Source: CAYREE01 sp964423225 (GTDB lineage Archaea; Altiarchaeota; Altiarchaeia; IMC4; SCGC-AAA252-I15). From it: a stretch of DNA of 20,530 nucleotides. The stretch lies in assembly GCA_964423225.1 (NCBI GenBank), contig CAYREE010000029.1:1-20530 (forward strand), given 5' to 3'. Of the stretch, positions 1 through 8,300 are shown piece by piece (position 1 is the first letter of the stretch; each line of letters starts with the position of its first letter). The notes under the pieces were generated by a model. It ran no database searches, had not been told where the DNA came from, and saw nothing but the letters and a program-made list of their open reading frames with translations. The translations under genes were made by a program, and so were the position numbers.

Positions 1-70
1 TACACATTATAATCCGACAGGCATTAAGACCAATGCAACTATCAAAGATATGAGGGGTGTCTTTAGGTGA
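1..70 (+). CDS. 3' end of an unidentified upstream gene
   Basis: Frame 2 is open from the window edge to a TGA at 68-70, giving 22 codons that end in DMRGVFR. The stop overlaps the GTG start of the PIN-domain gene by four bases (GTGA, 67-70). That is the same junction type seen at four other same-strand gene pairs in this window, which is the main reason to believe this is the end of a real gene. Too little is visible to name the product. If real, it is co-transcribed and translationally coupled with the PIN gene, so the PIN promoter lies outside the window. Confidence 0.5.
   Translation, partial: THYNPTGIKTNATIKDMRGVFR
52..57 (+). promoter_or_regulatory. Ribosome binding site of the PIN gene
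   Basis: GAGGGG lies nine bases before the GTG at 67 and resembles the archaeal GGAGGTGAT consensus. With the GTGA overlap it supports the GTG start rather than a later ATG. Confidence 0.5.
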
Positions 71-633
71 AGCCCACTGTAGTAATTGATACGAACTTAT
101 TCATAGCTGGAAGATGGAATCCTAAAAGCAATAGCAACAAGATCCTTGACATGGTCTTAAATGACGAGATTAATGCTGTATACACATATGAAATAAAGAA
201 TGAGAACCTCTATATCCTTGAAAAAGTAAGGCCTAGCAAAGATTTTCTAGATAAGATAATCAGATATTATCAACATGCTGAAAAAGTCTTTCCAACACGG
301 AAAGTCAACGTATGTAAAGAGGATCCTAGCGACAATAGATTCCTTGAGGCTGCTGATGCTGGAAATGTAGAATACATTATTTCAAGTGATAAACACTTGT
401 TAGATATAGGTTTTTTTGCTGGGGCTCGGATAGTCAAACCATATGAATTCTTGAATGCGATTGGAAAACCTCCTAGAAGACAGGTAAGAAAAGGACAACC
501 ACGAAATACTGATAGGGCAAGAAGGACGATCAAGAAGACAGGACAAACCAGAAAGACTATGTCACATAAAAGAAGTAGGTCGGTTTCTGGAAAGGATGAT
601 AAGAAGGTAAGTCCAAGAAATTCTAGAAAATGA
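67..633 (+). CDS. PIN-domain ribonuclease-like protein with basic tail
   Basis: PIN domains are Mg2+-dependent ribonucleases; many are VapC-like toxins and others process or degrade RNA. Residues 1-130 show the PIN pattern of acidic metal ligands: D8 in VIDTN, an acidic residue around E42/E46, D89 in DPSDN and D108 in ISSDKHLL. That fits the COG1569-type single-domain PIN family. Residues 134-188 form an extra tail with almost no hydrophobics and very many Arg and Lys, likely disordered and suited to nucleic-acid binding; family members usually end near residue 140. No antitoxin-like small gene is visible inside the window, and the upstream neighbour is seen for only 22 codons, so a toxin role is unproven. 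It starts with GTG, overlaps the upstream gene by four bases and converges on the HAD gene with a 6-bp gap. Confidence 0.8.
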   Translation: MKPTVVIDTNLFIAGRWNPKSNSNKILDMVLNDEINAVYTYEIKNENLYILEKVRPSKDFLDKIIRYYQHAEKVFPTRKVNVCKEDPSDNRFLEAADAGNVEYIISSDKHLLDIGFFAGARIVKPYEFLNAIGKPPRRQVRKGQPRNTDRARRTIKKTGQTRKTMSHKRSRSVSGKDDKKVSPRNSRK

Positions 634-639
634 ATATTA

Positions 640-1248
640 TTATCGTATTTCCGATACAGATTCTAGTATATTCGATACTCCAACTGCCTTAAAATCATCT
701 CTTGATGCAGCTCCGGTTAAAACACCGATAAAATCGACTTTTGCATTAATCGCGCATTCAGCATCAATTATCGAATCACCGACAAAAGTCAGGTCAGATA
801 TCCCTACACCCAATTCACTGCTGATATAGGAGAACACTCTTGGATCAGGCTTATGGTAAGGAACATTCTCCCTGTGAAAAACGTGTTTAAATAGTGTGTC
901 ATCCAACCTAGCACCCGACTTCAACAAGTCTAATGTATCATTCCCCCGAGAAGTCAAGATTGCAAGAATAAATCGTTCTGACAGGATAGAGAGTGCTTCA
1001 CCAACTCCTGGAATGGGTTCAGTAACCTCGTGGCTATTATCATATTCTCTATTGAAAGCATCAATATCAAGGTCAGGCCATAGACCATGAAGTACTTTAA
1101 TCCATGGCCTTCCCACTTGTTGAGAGAATTCTTTGTATGTTCTATCTTCTAATCCTAACACACTCGTCACTCTCTGGAATTCTTTCCAGATACTTGAAAC
1201 TGTTGCGATCAATGTTCCGTCAAAATCGAATACATATGCTCTGACCAT
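640..1248 (-). CDS. HAD-superfamily hydrolase (phosphoglycolate phosphatase-like)
   Basis: This is a 202-aa haloacid dehalogenase-family phosphatase, presumably cytoplasmic. Motif I is DFDGT (nucleophile D8, acid D10). Motif II is T99/S100 in ILTSRGN. Motif III is K133 in YHKPDP. Motif IV is GDSIIDAE with D158 and D162. Residues about 15-80 form an alpha-helical C1 cap, as in the Gph/PpaX/beta-phosphoglucomutase group. The substrate cannot be read from sequence; phosphoglycolate or another small phosphate ester is the default guess. It starts with ATG without a Shine-Dalgarno and is divergent from the DUF835 gene, with an AT-rich box about 26 bases upstream, so the transcript is probably leaderless. 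Family assignment is secure, substrate is not. Confidence 0.88.
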   Translation of the reverse strand: MVRAYVFDFDGTLIATVSSIWKEFQRVTSVLGLEDRTYKEFSQQVGRPWIKVLHGLWPDLDIDAFNREYDNSHEVTEPIPGVGEALSILSERFILAILTSRGNDTLDLLKSGARLDDTLFKHVFHRENVPYHKPDPRVFSYISSELGVGISDLTFVGDSIIDAECAINAKVDFIGVLTGAASRDDFKAVGVSNILESVSEIR

Positions 1249-1280
1249 GCTTTAAATATATTCGAGCATATTAATATTGG
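1249..1280. promoter_or_regulatory. Divergent, probably leaderless promoter pair
   Basis: Only 32 bp separate the two start codons. TTTAAATATA at 1251-1260 sits about 26 nt before the + strand ATG at 1281. TTAATATT at 1271-1278 (AATATTAA on the - strand) sits about 26 nt before the - strand ATG at 1248. This is the archaeal TATA-box-to-start distance, so each transcript would begin at or next to its start codon. The two core promoters interleave, so simultaneous firing may be mutually exclusive. Confidence 0.55.
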
Positions 1281-2180
1281 ATGGACTCGTTTTCAAACAT
1301 TTTCTTCTCAAATCTTGAGATGCAGATGAATGTCTTTACTATCCTTGTCTCATTGATCGCGGTTGTATACTGGGTTAGACTTTTTAACAGAGTCAGTTTC
1401 TCCAAAGAAGAAGAGTCGGGATGGGTTTGGATATTCGCTTCAGTACTCATGGTATTGCTATTGAATATTTCAAGCATAATTTTAGTATACTCCAATACAA
1501 CTTTAACACTAGGTGTTGCAAATAAATTCAATCTCGATGTGAAAACACTCGGATTTGTAGGCACTTTAAGCAGGACATTAATAGCGATTTCAACCACCAT
1601 TGGAGCATATCTGATCTATGCCTCAATGGGTAAGAACACAAATGTCAAGTATAAGTTCATTTTAACAGAACCGTTTTCTAAAGACAAGAAGGAGATCGAG
1701 GGTAAATACAGCCTTGAATCAGGGAGTAGTTATTTCGTGTCAGAAGGCTCTAGTGACAAGAAGAAAGCCTTGAAACTCTTTGTTGACCATGTTAAACACG
1801 GAATACCTGGACTTTGTATTACACGGATATTTCCTGAAAAAATCAGGGAAGAATACGGTTTGAAGAAGACTACGATCATCTGGCTAACTAGAGAGAAAAA
1901 AGATGATGTGAGGATTGATCCGACAAGCCTAATCCAATTATCCAGGACAATAAAAGAATATATTTCTGAGACTCAGGAGAGTATTATACTTCTTGACGGG
2001 ATTGAATACTTGGTTACACAGAATAGTTTTAAAGAAGTTTTGAGGATGATCCAATCGATCAATGATAGAGTAGTGCAAAGTAAAAGTATGATGATTGTGA
2101 CATATGATCCCGAAGCTTTGGAAGAACAGCAATTACATCTCCTTAGCAGAGAATTAAAACAGTATGAGTTATGGGAATGA
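1281..2180 (+). CDS. DUF835 family membrane protein
   Basis: This 299-aa protein has three predicted membrane segments (about residues 18-36, 49-70 and 95-115) and a cytoplasmic DUF835 domain (about 141-293). The DUF835 hallmarks are GIPGLCITR (174-182), the YGL and IIWLT strand (192-202), a Walker-B-like strand ending IILLDGIEYL (235-244), the TYDP strand (274-277) and LLSREL near the end. DUF835 is an archaeal domain related to RecA/KaiC-like ATPases but without a Walker A loop, so it is expected to be a sensor or regulator rather than an ATPase; no biochemical role is established. It is the first gene of a pair with the NurA-domain gene, overlapping it by four bases, so a membrane-linked role in DNA metabolism is possible but inferred. 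No Shine-Dalgarno is seen. Confidence 0.82.
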   Translation: MDSFSNIFFSNLEMQMNVFTILVSLIAVVYWVRLFNRVSFSKEEESGWVWIFASVLMVLLLNISSIILVYSNTTLTLGVANKFNLDVKTLGFVGTLSRTLIAISTTIGAYLIYASMGKNTNVKYKFILTEPFSKDKKEIEGKYSLESGSSYFVSEGSSDKKKALKLFVDHVKHGIPGLCITRIFPEKIREEYGLKKTTIIWLTREKKDDVRIDPTSLIQLSRTIKEYISETQESIILLDGIEYLVTQNSFKEVLRMIQSINDRVVQSKSMMIVTYDPEALEEQQLHLLSRELKQYELWE

Positions 2181-3175
2181 AGAAACTTGGACCTGACTTT
2201 TTCCTTGATGAAAAATTCTTAGACAACAAGATTGAGAATATAGAGGGGCTTGAAAGACATCGAGAATTGTCAAAAGAGGAGATACGAGATAAGTTATCGG
2301 ATTCTGGAAGAAAGATAAAAAAATACCAGCCAGGAAAGATAAACAAGGAAGTCAGGATACTAACAACAGATGCAAGCATAATAAAACGTGAGTTAAGATT
2401 CCATGCATTATGGGCATCTCATGTAGTCCTAGTATATGCTATATGTGATGGAAAGCAGTATCCAGACGCGATGATTGGTGAAGAAAAAATTCCATATAAA
2501 AAGCTGTTATATGAGACAGATATAGATCTTGGAGGTTTAATCCCTTATTCAGATATTGAAGAACGGGTGAATTCAATAAGGATGAGTAAGGAATCAGATA
2601 TTCTATTAAAAAATTATAAGTTGCATGATAAACTAGATCATATTATACTAGATGGTAGCTTATACACAAACCTTAAGAACCTAGAAGGGAAGAGTGGATA
2701 TCCCGAGAATAAGGAGGCTTCAACACTCTTTAAAAGATTATTAGAGGATAGGGTAGTAGGGATGGTCGAAGATAGCCATGCAACAGACATGTCAAGAAGC
2801 TTGGATTATAATATCACGAATATGATGCTTGCAGATATTGCATTAAATCCCTTAGAATACATTGTAGACGTTAGGAATGGTATAAATATTTGTTATATCA
2901 AGCTTCCGAAAAAGAAGATGAAAAGCATGCTAGATGGAAGCACTGAATCCATGACTGTAAGATGGGAGTTCAATTATGAGTCATTCCATGACGATATTGA
3001 AACTCTCTCTGGAATATGGATGATGGAAGAGGACCTCTTACACCCCCAGTTATATCCTACACGAATATCAGATTATCTTACACGAAGGTTAAAGGTCTCT
3101 GGAATAATCGATGAAATCATTTCTAAGAAAGGATTAAAACTAAGATATCGTAACTTACGAGAAGGCATATATTAA
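2177..3175 (+). CDS. NurA-domain nuclease
   Basis: NurA is the archaeal 5'-3' exonuclease that resects DNA ends with the HerA translocase. This 332-aa protein has the NurA order of acidic metal-binding motifs: D65 in LTTDAS, the E128/E129 pair in IEER, D159 in ILDGSL, and E198/D199 in VEDSHATD. A C-terminal HPQLYPTRISDYL segment corresponds to the family's conserved Pro/Tyr/His end. The N-terminal 60 residues are charged and helical. I chose the ATG at 2177 because it gives an ATGA overlap with the DUF835 stop, as at the other junctions here; an ATG two codons earlier (2171) is also possible. No HerA, Mre11 or Rad50 gene is visible next to it, unlike the usual archaeal arrangement. Sequence is divergent, so activity is likely but not certain. 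Confidence 0.68.
   Translation: MKKLGPDFFLDEKFLDNKIENIEGLERHRELSKEEIRDKLSDSGRKIKKYQPGKINKEVRILTTDASIIKRELRFHALWASHVVLVYAICDGKQYPDAMIGEEKIPYKKLLYETDIDLGGLIPYSDIEERVNSIRMSKESDILLKNYKLHDKLDHIILDGSLYTNLKNLEGKSGYPENKEASTLFKRLLEDRVVGMVEDSHATDMSRSLDYNITNMMLADIALNPLEYIVDVRNGINICYIKLPKKKMKSMLDGSTESMTVRWEFNYESFHDDIETLSGIWMMEEDLLHPQLYPTRISDYLTRRLKVSGIIDEIISKKGLKLRYRNLREGIY
3166..3174 (+). promoter_or_regulatory. TATA box of the AMP phosphorylase gene
   Basis: CATATATTA is centred about 27 nt before the ATG at 3197, and no Shine-Dalgarno is present between them. This predicts a leaderless transcript starting near 3196. The box overlaps the last codons of the NurA gene. Confidence 0.45.
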
Positions 3176-3196
3176 TCTTTTTCACTATTAGTAAAT

Positions 3197-4717
3197 ATGG
3201 AGGCTAAAGTCAGACTATACGAGCTTGAGACTGGAAAACCAATCGTTGTTCTAAACGAAGAAGACATTAAAGAACTCGGACTGCATATCGGAGACCGGGT
3301 TAAATTATCATGTAGTGATGCTAGTGTTTCCGGTGACGGAGTGATAACCGCAATAATAGATGCTACTACAACACTTGTTTCTGAAGGGGAGATCGGAATA
3401 TTCGAGGAAGTCAGACAATCATTATCAGTCAAGAACGGGGATACTGTTGAGGTAAAGCCGTCTGGACGTCCAAAATCTATAGAATCGATAAAGAAGAAGA
3501 TGCATGGCGAACACCTGCATGGATATGAGATAACAGGGATAGTCCAGGATATAGTTGATAACAATCTGAGCGACATAGAACTTACAGCCCTGATTGTAGC
3601 TGCATACATCAAGGGATACGATATGGATGAAACCGTCTCCCTAACAAAAGCGATTGTAGATACTGGGATAAGCATTGATTTCGGTGATGATACAGTAGAC
3701 AAACATTGTATAGGCGGGGTTGCAGGAAACAGGACTACAATGCTTGTCGTCCCGATCCTTACTGCAGCAGGTATGACAATGCCAAAAACAAGTTCACGTG
3801 CGATAACATCTCCAGCAGGTACTGCAGATACAATGGAGGTTCTCGCTGACGTCGAATTCAAGATTGATGAACTCATGGATATAGTGAAAAAGACTAATGG
3901 TTGCATGGTATGGGGAGGCTCTATGAAACTCGCCCCAGCAGACGACAAGATCATCAGGGTAGAGTATCCGCTCTCAATCGACCCTGAAGGCCAAGTCCTC
4001 GCTAGTGTGATGGCTAAGAAAAAGAGCGTGGACGCCGACTATGTTGTCATAGACATTCCTGTTGGTAAAGGTGCGAAACTCGAAGACACAAAGAGTGCGA
4101 GCGAGCTTGCGAGGAAATTCATCGAATTGGGAGAGCGATTAGACATAAAGACCAAATGCCTTATCACAGATGGCAGCTCTCCTATCGGAAAGGGTATAGG
4201 ACCTGCACTTGAAGCTAGAGATGTCATGTCAGCATTGCAGGGAGATGGACCTATAGACTTGATAAACAAGAGCATTGAATTATCAGCAACAATCCTTGAG
4301 ATGTCTGGAAAAGTTAGGCTGGGTGAGGGCAGAGCCTTTGCAGAAAACATTTTGCAGTCGGGTAAGGCACTTGAGAAGATGAGGCAGATTATCGGTGCTC
4401 AGGGAGGTAATCCAGACATTAAGATTGAGGATATTAGTGTTGGGGATAAGACGCATATTATCAAATCGCCGGTAAAGGGAAAAGTCAGGTTCATAGATAA
4501 TAAGCTGATCTCAAAGGTTGCTAGAGCTTGTGGCGCACCTAAGAATAAGGAGGCTGGAGCATATCTTCATGTGAATATTGGTGATTCAGTTGAGAAAGAC
4601 GGGGATTTATTCACACTTTATTCAACACATGAGAACAAGCTTACAGATGCAATACAATTAGCCGAGGAGCTAATGCCAGTAAAAGTTGGAGGACATGTCA
4701 TACAAGAAATCGTATAG
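3197..4717 (+). CDS. deoA: AMP phosphorylase
   Basis: This enzyme splits AMP (also CMP, UMP) with phosphate into the free base and ribose 1,5-bisphosphate. An isomerase and type III RuBisCO then convert the sugar to 3-phosphoglycerate, the archaeal nucleotide salvage route. The 506-aa length matches the archaeal family (about 503). The N-terminal domain (1-85) is the archaeal-specific extension. A glycosyltransferase-family-3 helical domain follows (about 98-165), then the phosphate/nucleotide-binding core with KHCIGGVAGNRTTM (169-182), MPKTSSRAITSPAGTADTME (195-214) and LAPADDKIIRVEYPLSIDP (245-263). The C-terminal PYNP-like domain is about 425-500. Bacterial thymidine phosphorylases lack the N-terminal domain and are about 440 aa. 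No isomerase or RuBisCO gene lies in the window. It has its own predicted promoter. Confidence 0.95.
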   Translation: MEAKVRLYELETGKPIVVLNEEDIKELGLHIGDRVKLSCSDASVSGDGVITAIIDATTTLVSEGEIGIFEEVRQSLSVKNGDTVEVKPSGRPKSIESIKKKMHGEHLHGYEITGIVQDIVDNNLSDIELTALIVAAYIKGYDMDETVSLTKAIVDTGISIDFGDDTVDKHCIGGVAGNRTTMLVVPILTAAGMTMPKTSSRAITSPAGTADTMEVLADVEFKIDELMDIVKKTNGCMVWGGSMKLAPADDKIIRVEYPLSIDPEGQVLASVMAKKKSVDADYVVIDIPVGKGAKLEDTKSASELARKFIELGERLDIKTKCLITDGSSPIGKGIGPALEARDVMSALQGDGPIDLINKSIELSATILEMSGKVRLGEGRAFAENILQSGKALEKMRQIIGAQGGNPDIKIEDISVGDKTHIIKSPVKGKVRFIDNKLISKVARACGAPKNKEAGAYLHVNIGDSVEKDGDLFTLYSTHENKLTDAIQLAEELMPVKVGGHVIQEIV

Positions 4718-4745
4718 GATTTAATCCTTCTTTTTCTTCTTCTTA
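4716..4745 (+). terminator. Possible T-rich terminator after AMP phosphorylase
   Basis: A short inverted repeat (AGGAT-TTA-ATCCT, 4716-4728) spans the stop codon and is followed by a pyrimidine stretch with runs of T (4729-4745). Archaeal RNA polymerase terminates at T-rich tracts in the non-template strand. The T tract is the complement of the Lys-rich 3' end of the convergent 215-aa gene, so it is also coding. The stem is weak. Confidence 0.35.
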
Positions 4746-5368
4746 TCCTTATCTGACTCATCGTCAGGCGTATCGTCATCGGGAGTGGCAGCAGCTGAAA
4801 CCTTGCTAATAGCGTCGACAGCATCCTGGAATCTACCTGCCTTGACTTTAACATCAGCCTCTTTGATAGCATCCTGTATTTCTTTTGCCGTTTCGCTGCT
4901 CCTACCAGCTTGAGTGGGTGCGCTGATGAATTTTGATTGGACTGCATTAAGATCTCGTTTAGCCTGGTTTATCATCTCCATTGCCTGTGATTTCGCTCCT
5001 GCATTAGCTATTGCCCTAGCATAAAGATCGTTTAGCTCGGGCGCCATTATAGTAATATCAGATAAGGCCATTGCATAATCCTTGCTTCTAGCATATCCTC
5101 TAGCATTATTATATATTCCATTAAGCCTTGGAAGTCCTTCCCGGATATACTCATCTTTAGCATCACCATACCTGTTTATCGCAATGAGCTTGTCATAGAC
5201 ATCATTGAGTATAGCATGGAATTCCGGTTCTAGATCATGTGATCCACCCCTCATATCAGCGTATGCCTTCGCTTCTTCGCGCACAGCCTTATCACTGATA
5301 TTGGTACTCATCTTCAATGACGCAAGCTTCCTCAGCTTCTCCACGCATTCTTGACATATACCACTCAC
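4721..5368 (-). CDS. Helical TPR-like protein with N-terminal CxxC, possibly frameshift-fused
   Basis: This 215-aa ORF is not recognised as a known family. It starts at a GTG overlapping the stop of the 1,720-aa gene (GTGA), with a GGTGA-like Shine-Dalgarno four bases upstream. Residues 5-8 are C-x2-C. The body (about 20-190) is alpha-helical with Ala/Tyr patterns like TPR or SNAP-type hairpins (AKDYAMALSDI..., AGRFQDAVDAISKV). The tail (196-215) is an Asp/Glu stretch then a Lys run. No membrane segment is present. The lone CxxC pairs naturally with the lone CxxC at the end of the upstream ORF, so this may be the C-terminal part of that protein rather than a separate gene. It is the last gene of the large-protein operon and converges on AMP phosphorylase with a 3-bp gap. 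Confidence 0.7.
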   Translation of the reverse strand: MSGICQECVEKLRKLASLKMSTNISDKAVREEAKAYADMRGGSHDLEPEFHAILNDVYDKLIAINRYGDAKDEYIREGLPRLNGIYNNARGYARSKDYAMALSDITIMAPELNDLYARAIANAGAKSQAMEMINQAKRDLNAVQSKFISAPTQAGRSSETAKEIQDAIKEADVKVKAGRFQDAVDAISKVSAAATPDDDTPDDESDKDKKKKKKD

Positions 5369-5373
5369 TTTTT
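5365..5373 (-). other. Candidate -1 frameshift or one-base error site joining two ORFs
   Basis: On the - strand the end of the 1,720-aa ORF reads GTG AAA AAG TGA. Slipping back one base on AAAAAG reads straight into the 215-aa ORF (…K K V S G I C…). The product has C-x2-C, 14 residues, C-x2-C, a standard zinc-ribbon spacing that neither ORF has alone. One extra A in the 5-A run would do the same. A GGTGA site and GTGA overlap mean simple translational coupling is the conservative alternative. Confidence 0.5.
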
Positions 5374-8300
5374 CACCACTTTCATATATACTTTACCGCA
5401 TCCATCACAAACATCCATGACTACTTTATAATCGCTTTCCTTTGATGGATCAATATTATGTGACGCCATTAATGATGCTATCTTATCCTCATCTTCTGGA
5501 AGTACTTCAGTAATCTCGTCTGGACTCACTTCTATCTCAGAGTCTTTCTTTCCATCCGAAGTCCTACACCGGATCTTCCCATCTTCAGTATGACCTAATA
5601 TCAAAGCTTCTATACCATCTTTTGTCATAACCTTCGTCCCATTCATTTCACTGAGACTCTGATTGAACAATTCATGATGCATTAAAACATTCCTCTCCAA
5701 GGCTATCGTCGCATCTATCTCAGGAGGAGGTACTATTCGTATTGGCTTGCCATCAGGGCCTAAGATCACGCCACCACCAGATGGTTCTTCACCTATCGGC
5801 TTGCCGTCAGGCCCAAGGATCTTTCCACCTCCAGATGGTTCTTCACCTATTGGCCTGCCATCAGCACCTAGGATTTTTCCGCTACCAGAGGGTCCTTCAC
5901 CAGATGGCCTTCCATCAACACCTAGGATCTTCTTATCCAATCCGACCCTATCTTGAAGCGGTCTGCCGAATTGGTCGAGCAGATGTTCTGAAGGTGTTGG
6001 AGCCGCGCCTTTTAAGGGTTTGCCGTCTGGACCTGCTAATGGTCCTTTCTTTGAATCTTTAGATGGATCGAGGATTATTGGCCCTCCAGAAACACCGGTT
6101 TCAGCAGTCACTTTTGTAGGTTTGGGTTTATCCCAGTAATCCATGATGTCTCCAATGCGTGCGGTAGCCCTATGTCTTCCTGAACCGTCTTTTGGAGCTG
6201 CTCTAAGCTCTTTATGAATCTCATCCACTTCTCTTGTAAGGTCTTTTAATTCGCTTGCGCTCAGACCACGATCACTAAGGTTCATAAGGCCTTTTGCCAA
6301 GTCCGGTTTGTCAAGTGAGTTATTTAGAGCGTCAACTGCCTTGAGGAAGTTTGTTCTTGCATATGATAGGTTTAATTCACCGACTGTCTCCGGGCCTGAG
6401 GATGATGGTTCTATAATAGGAATGGTTTGCTGGGGCTGGCCTGTACTCGGTGTGACTGTTGGTTGTGGTTGACCCATACTCGGTGTTACTGTTGGTTGTG
6501 GTGGTCTTGATCTCCAGTGTTCTATGACTTCTTTTATTTGTCCAGACGCCTGTTTTCTTGCTGAATCGTCCTTTGCAGAACCTTTAAATCCAGTATGGAT
6601 GTCCTTGACATCACTGGTTATGCTCTTCATGTCTTCGATATTCAATCCCATATTCCCTAGGGTGCCTAACTGATCTGCTAGGTTCGGATCTCCAATATCC
6701 TTGCATAGATTATCACATGCTCTTGTATAACGATTTTGTACTAGTGAATAATTCTCGGATTCTTTCCTTGACACGGGTTCGGCTCTTTCATCAACGATTG
6801 TTGGTGTCGGGGCTTTTTCAGTGAATAAGTCTGTTCTACCACGCTCTTTTAAGACTGTTGCTCCAAGATCTTCTGCATGATTACCTAAGAAGGGACTGAT
6901 CCGACCCTTTTGCGCTAACATCTCCCTTTGCTGGTTGTTCTGTTTAACGACTTCAAGTACCTCATCATCTGATAATTCTTTCATCAATTCTCGTGCCTTG
7001 TCTCGCCGCTCATTTTCGATTGATTCCGCTCTTCTACGAGCATCTTTTCGTTCAGATTCAGGTATCTGTGTGTTAAATGCATTGGAAGTTGCTTTCTGCC
7101 TTTCAACCTCATGTTCATTAGAGATATCATTGAGCTTTTTGGAATAATCCTTAGCATCGAAACCTGGCCTGACACCGGTTGGTGGAACTGCTTCTGGCAC
7201 TGTTGCAGACGGTTGTCTCTTACCCCAATAATCATTAACATCTTCTAATCTACTGGAGGCCCAGTCTTTTGCTATACCATCCTTTGCAGAGCTATTATAT
7301 TCCTTATGGATGTCACCGATCTCGCCCCTCAAGTCTTTGAGCTCGTCAGTGCTTAAACCACGGTCTCCAAGCGACCTTAATTGTCTGGCTGCTTGAGGAT
7401 CTCCAATATCCTTGCTTAGATTATCAACAGCCTTCAAGTAGTCTGACCTTGCTTGAACATTATTCTTATCTGCTAGATCAGGTTGAATATCCCCACTTGC
7501 AGGAATACCTTCAGGCATGGAGGGTTTGGCTTGGCGGACAGGAATAGCCTTGTCTTGACTTGCCTTGGGAGTATCCATTCCCTGTGAATGCGCTTCAGTT
7601 CCTAAAGCCCTATGATAATCCTGTAAGACCGGCTCTGAGGCCTTGTCAATCCGGGATTGAACAGTCTGCTCCTTTGACTTTGGATCTAATCCCAAATCAT
7701 TTGCCACTCTCTCCCTGGCCTGCTGTCCCATATCCTGCCTTGCATAATTATATGCTCGTTCATCAATCTTCTTCTGAGAAGGTTTCCTAGACTGTCCCTT
7801 AGCCCAGTTAGTAGCATGGATGCGTCCTTTTCTCAATGAATTCTTGGCATTTGCAGTCATCTGCTCAGGAGACTCCATTTCAGGAACATCCTGTTGTATA
7901 CCAGGATATGAATCTGGTCTGGTTGGAACGGTACGTTGAGGTTGTTGTCCAGGTATGACGGGAACACCAGGCTCTAGACCAGCACCCCGTACCAAACGAG
8001 TGGACTCTCCCTGTAGAACATCGTCTGGAGCATTATCTCCTGCAGCCTTGCCCATCATCGTGGAATATGTCGATGTCTTTATGAAATCCCCTATCGGCCT
8101 GTTGCCTCCGCCTGTAGCCTCTGATGCTTGGACTACATTATCCCATGCTCTTACCGGATCTTTGAATCCTCCTTCAGCTCTTTCACTGATATTCTTAAAG
8201 TCATTCACTCTTTTTGGTACTGGATTACTACTTGTTCCCGCACCAAGATCACTATAATCTCCGCCAATAGCCTTGTCTCTATCATCATAATTATTAACAT

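Noticed and set aside
3172..3954. 260-codon - strand ORF opposite AMP phosphorylase
   Set aside because: The + strand frame is a clear full-length conserved enzyme; the antisense product is Ser/Thr/Val-rich shadow sequence.
3197..4717. Thymidine phosphorylase
   Set aside because: The 506-aa length and the N-terminal extension match archaeal AMP phosphorylase rather than the shorter bacterial nucleoside phosphorylases.
5740..5940. Regular 54-bp repeats as a possible CRISPR array
   Set aside because: There are no unique spacers between repeats, the period is exactly 54 bp and the array is in frame within a long gene.
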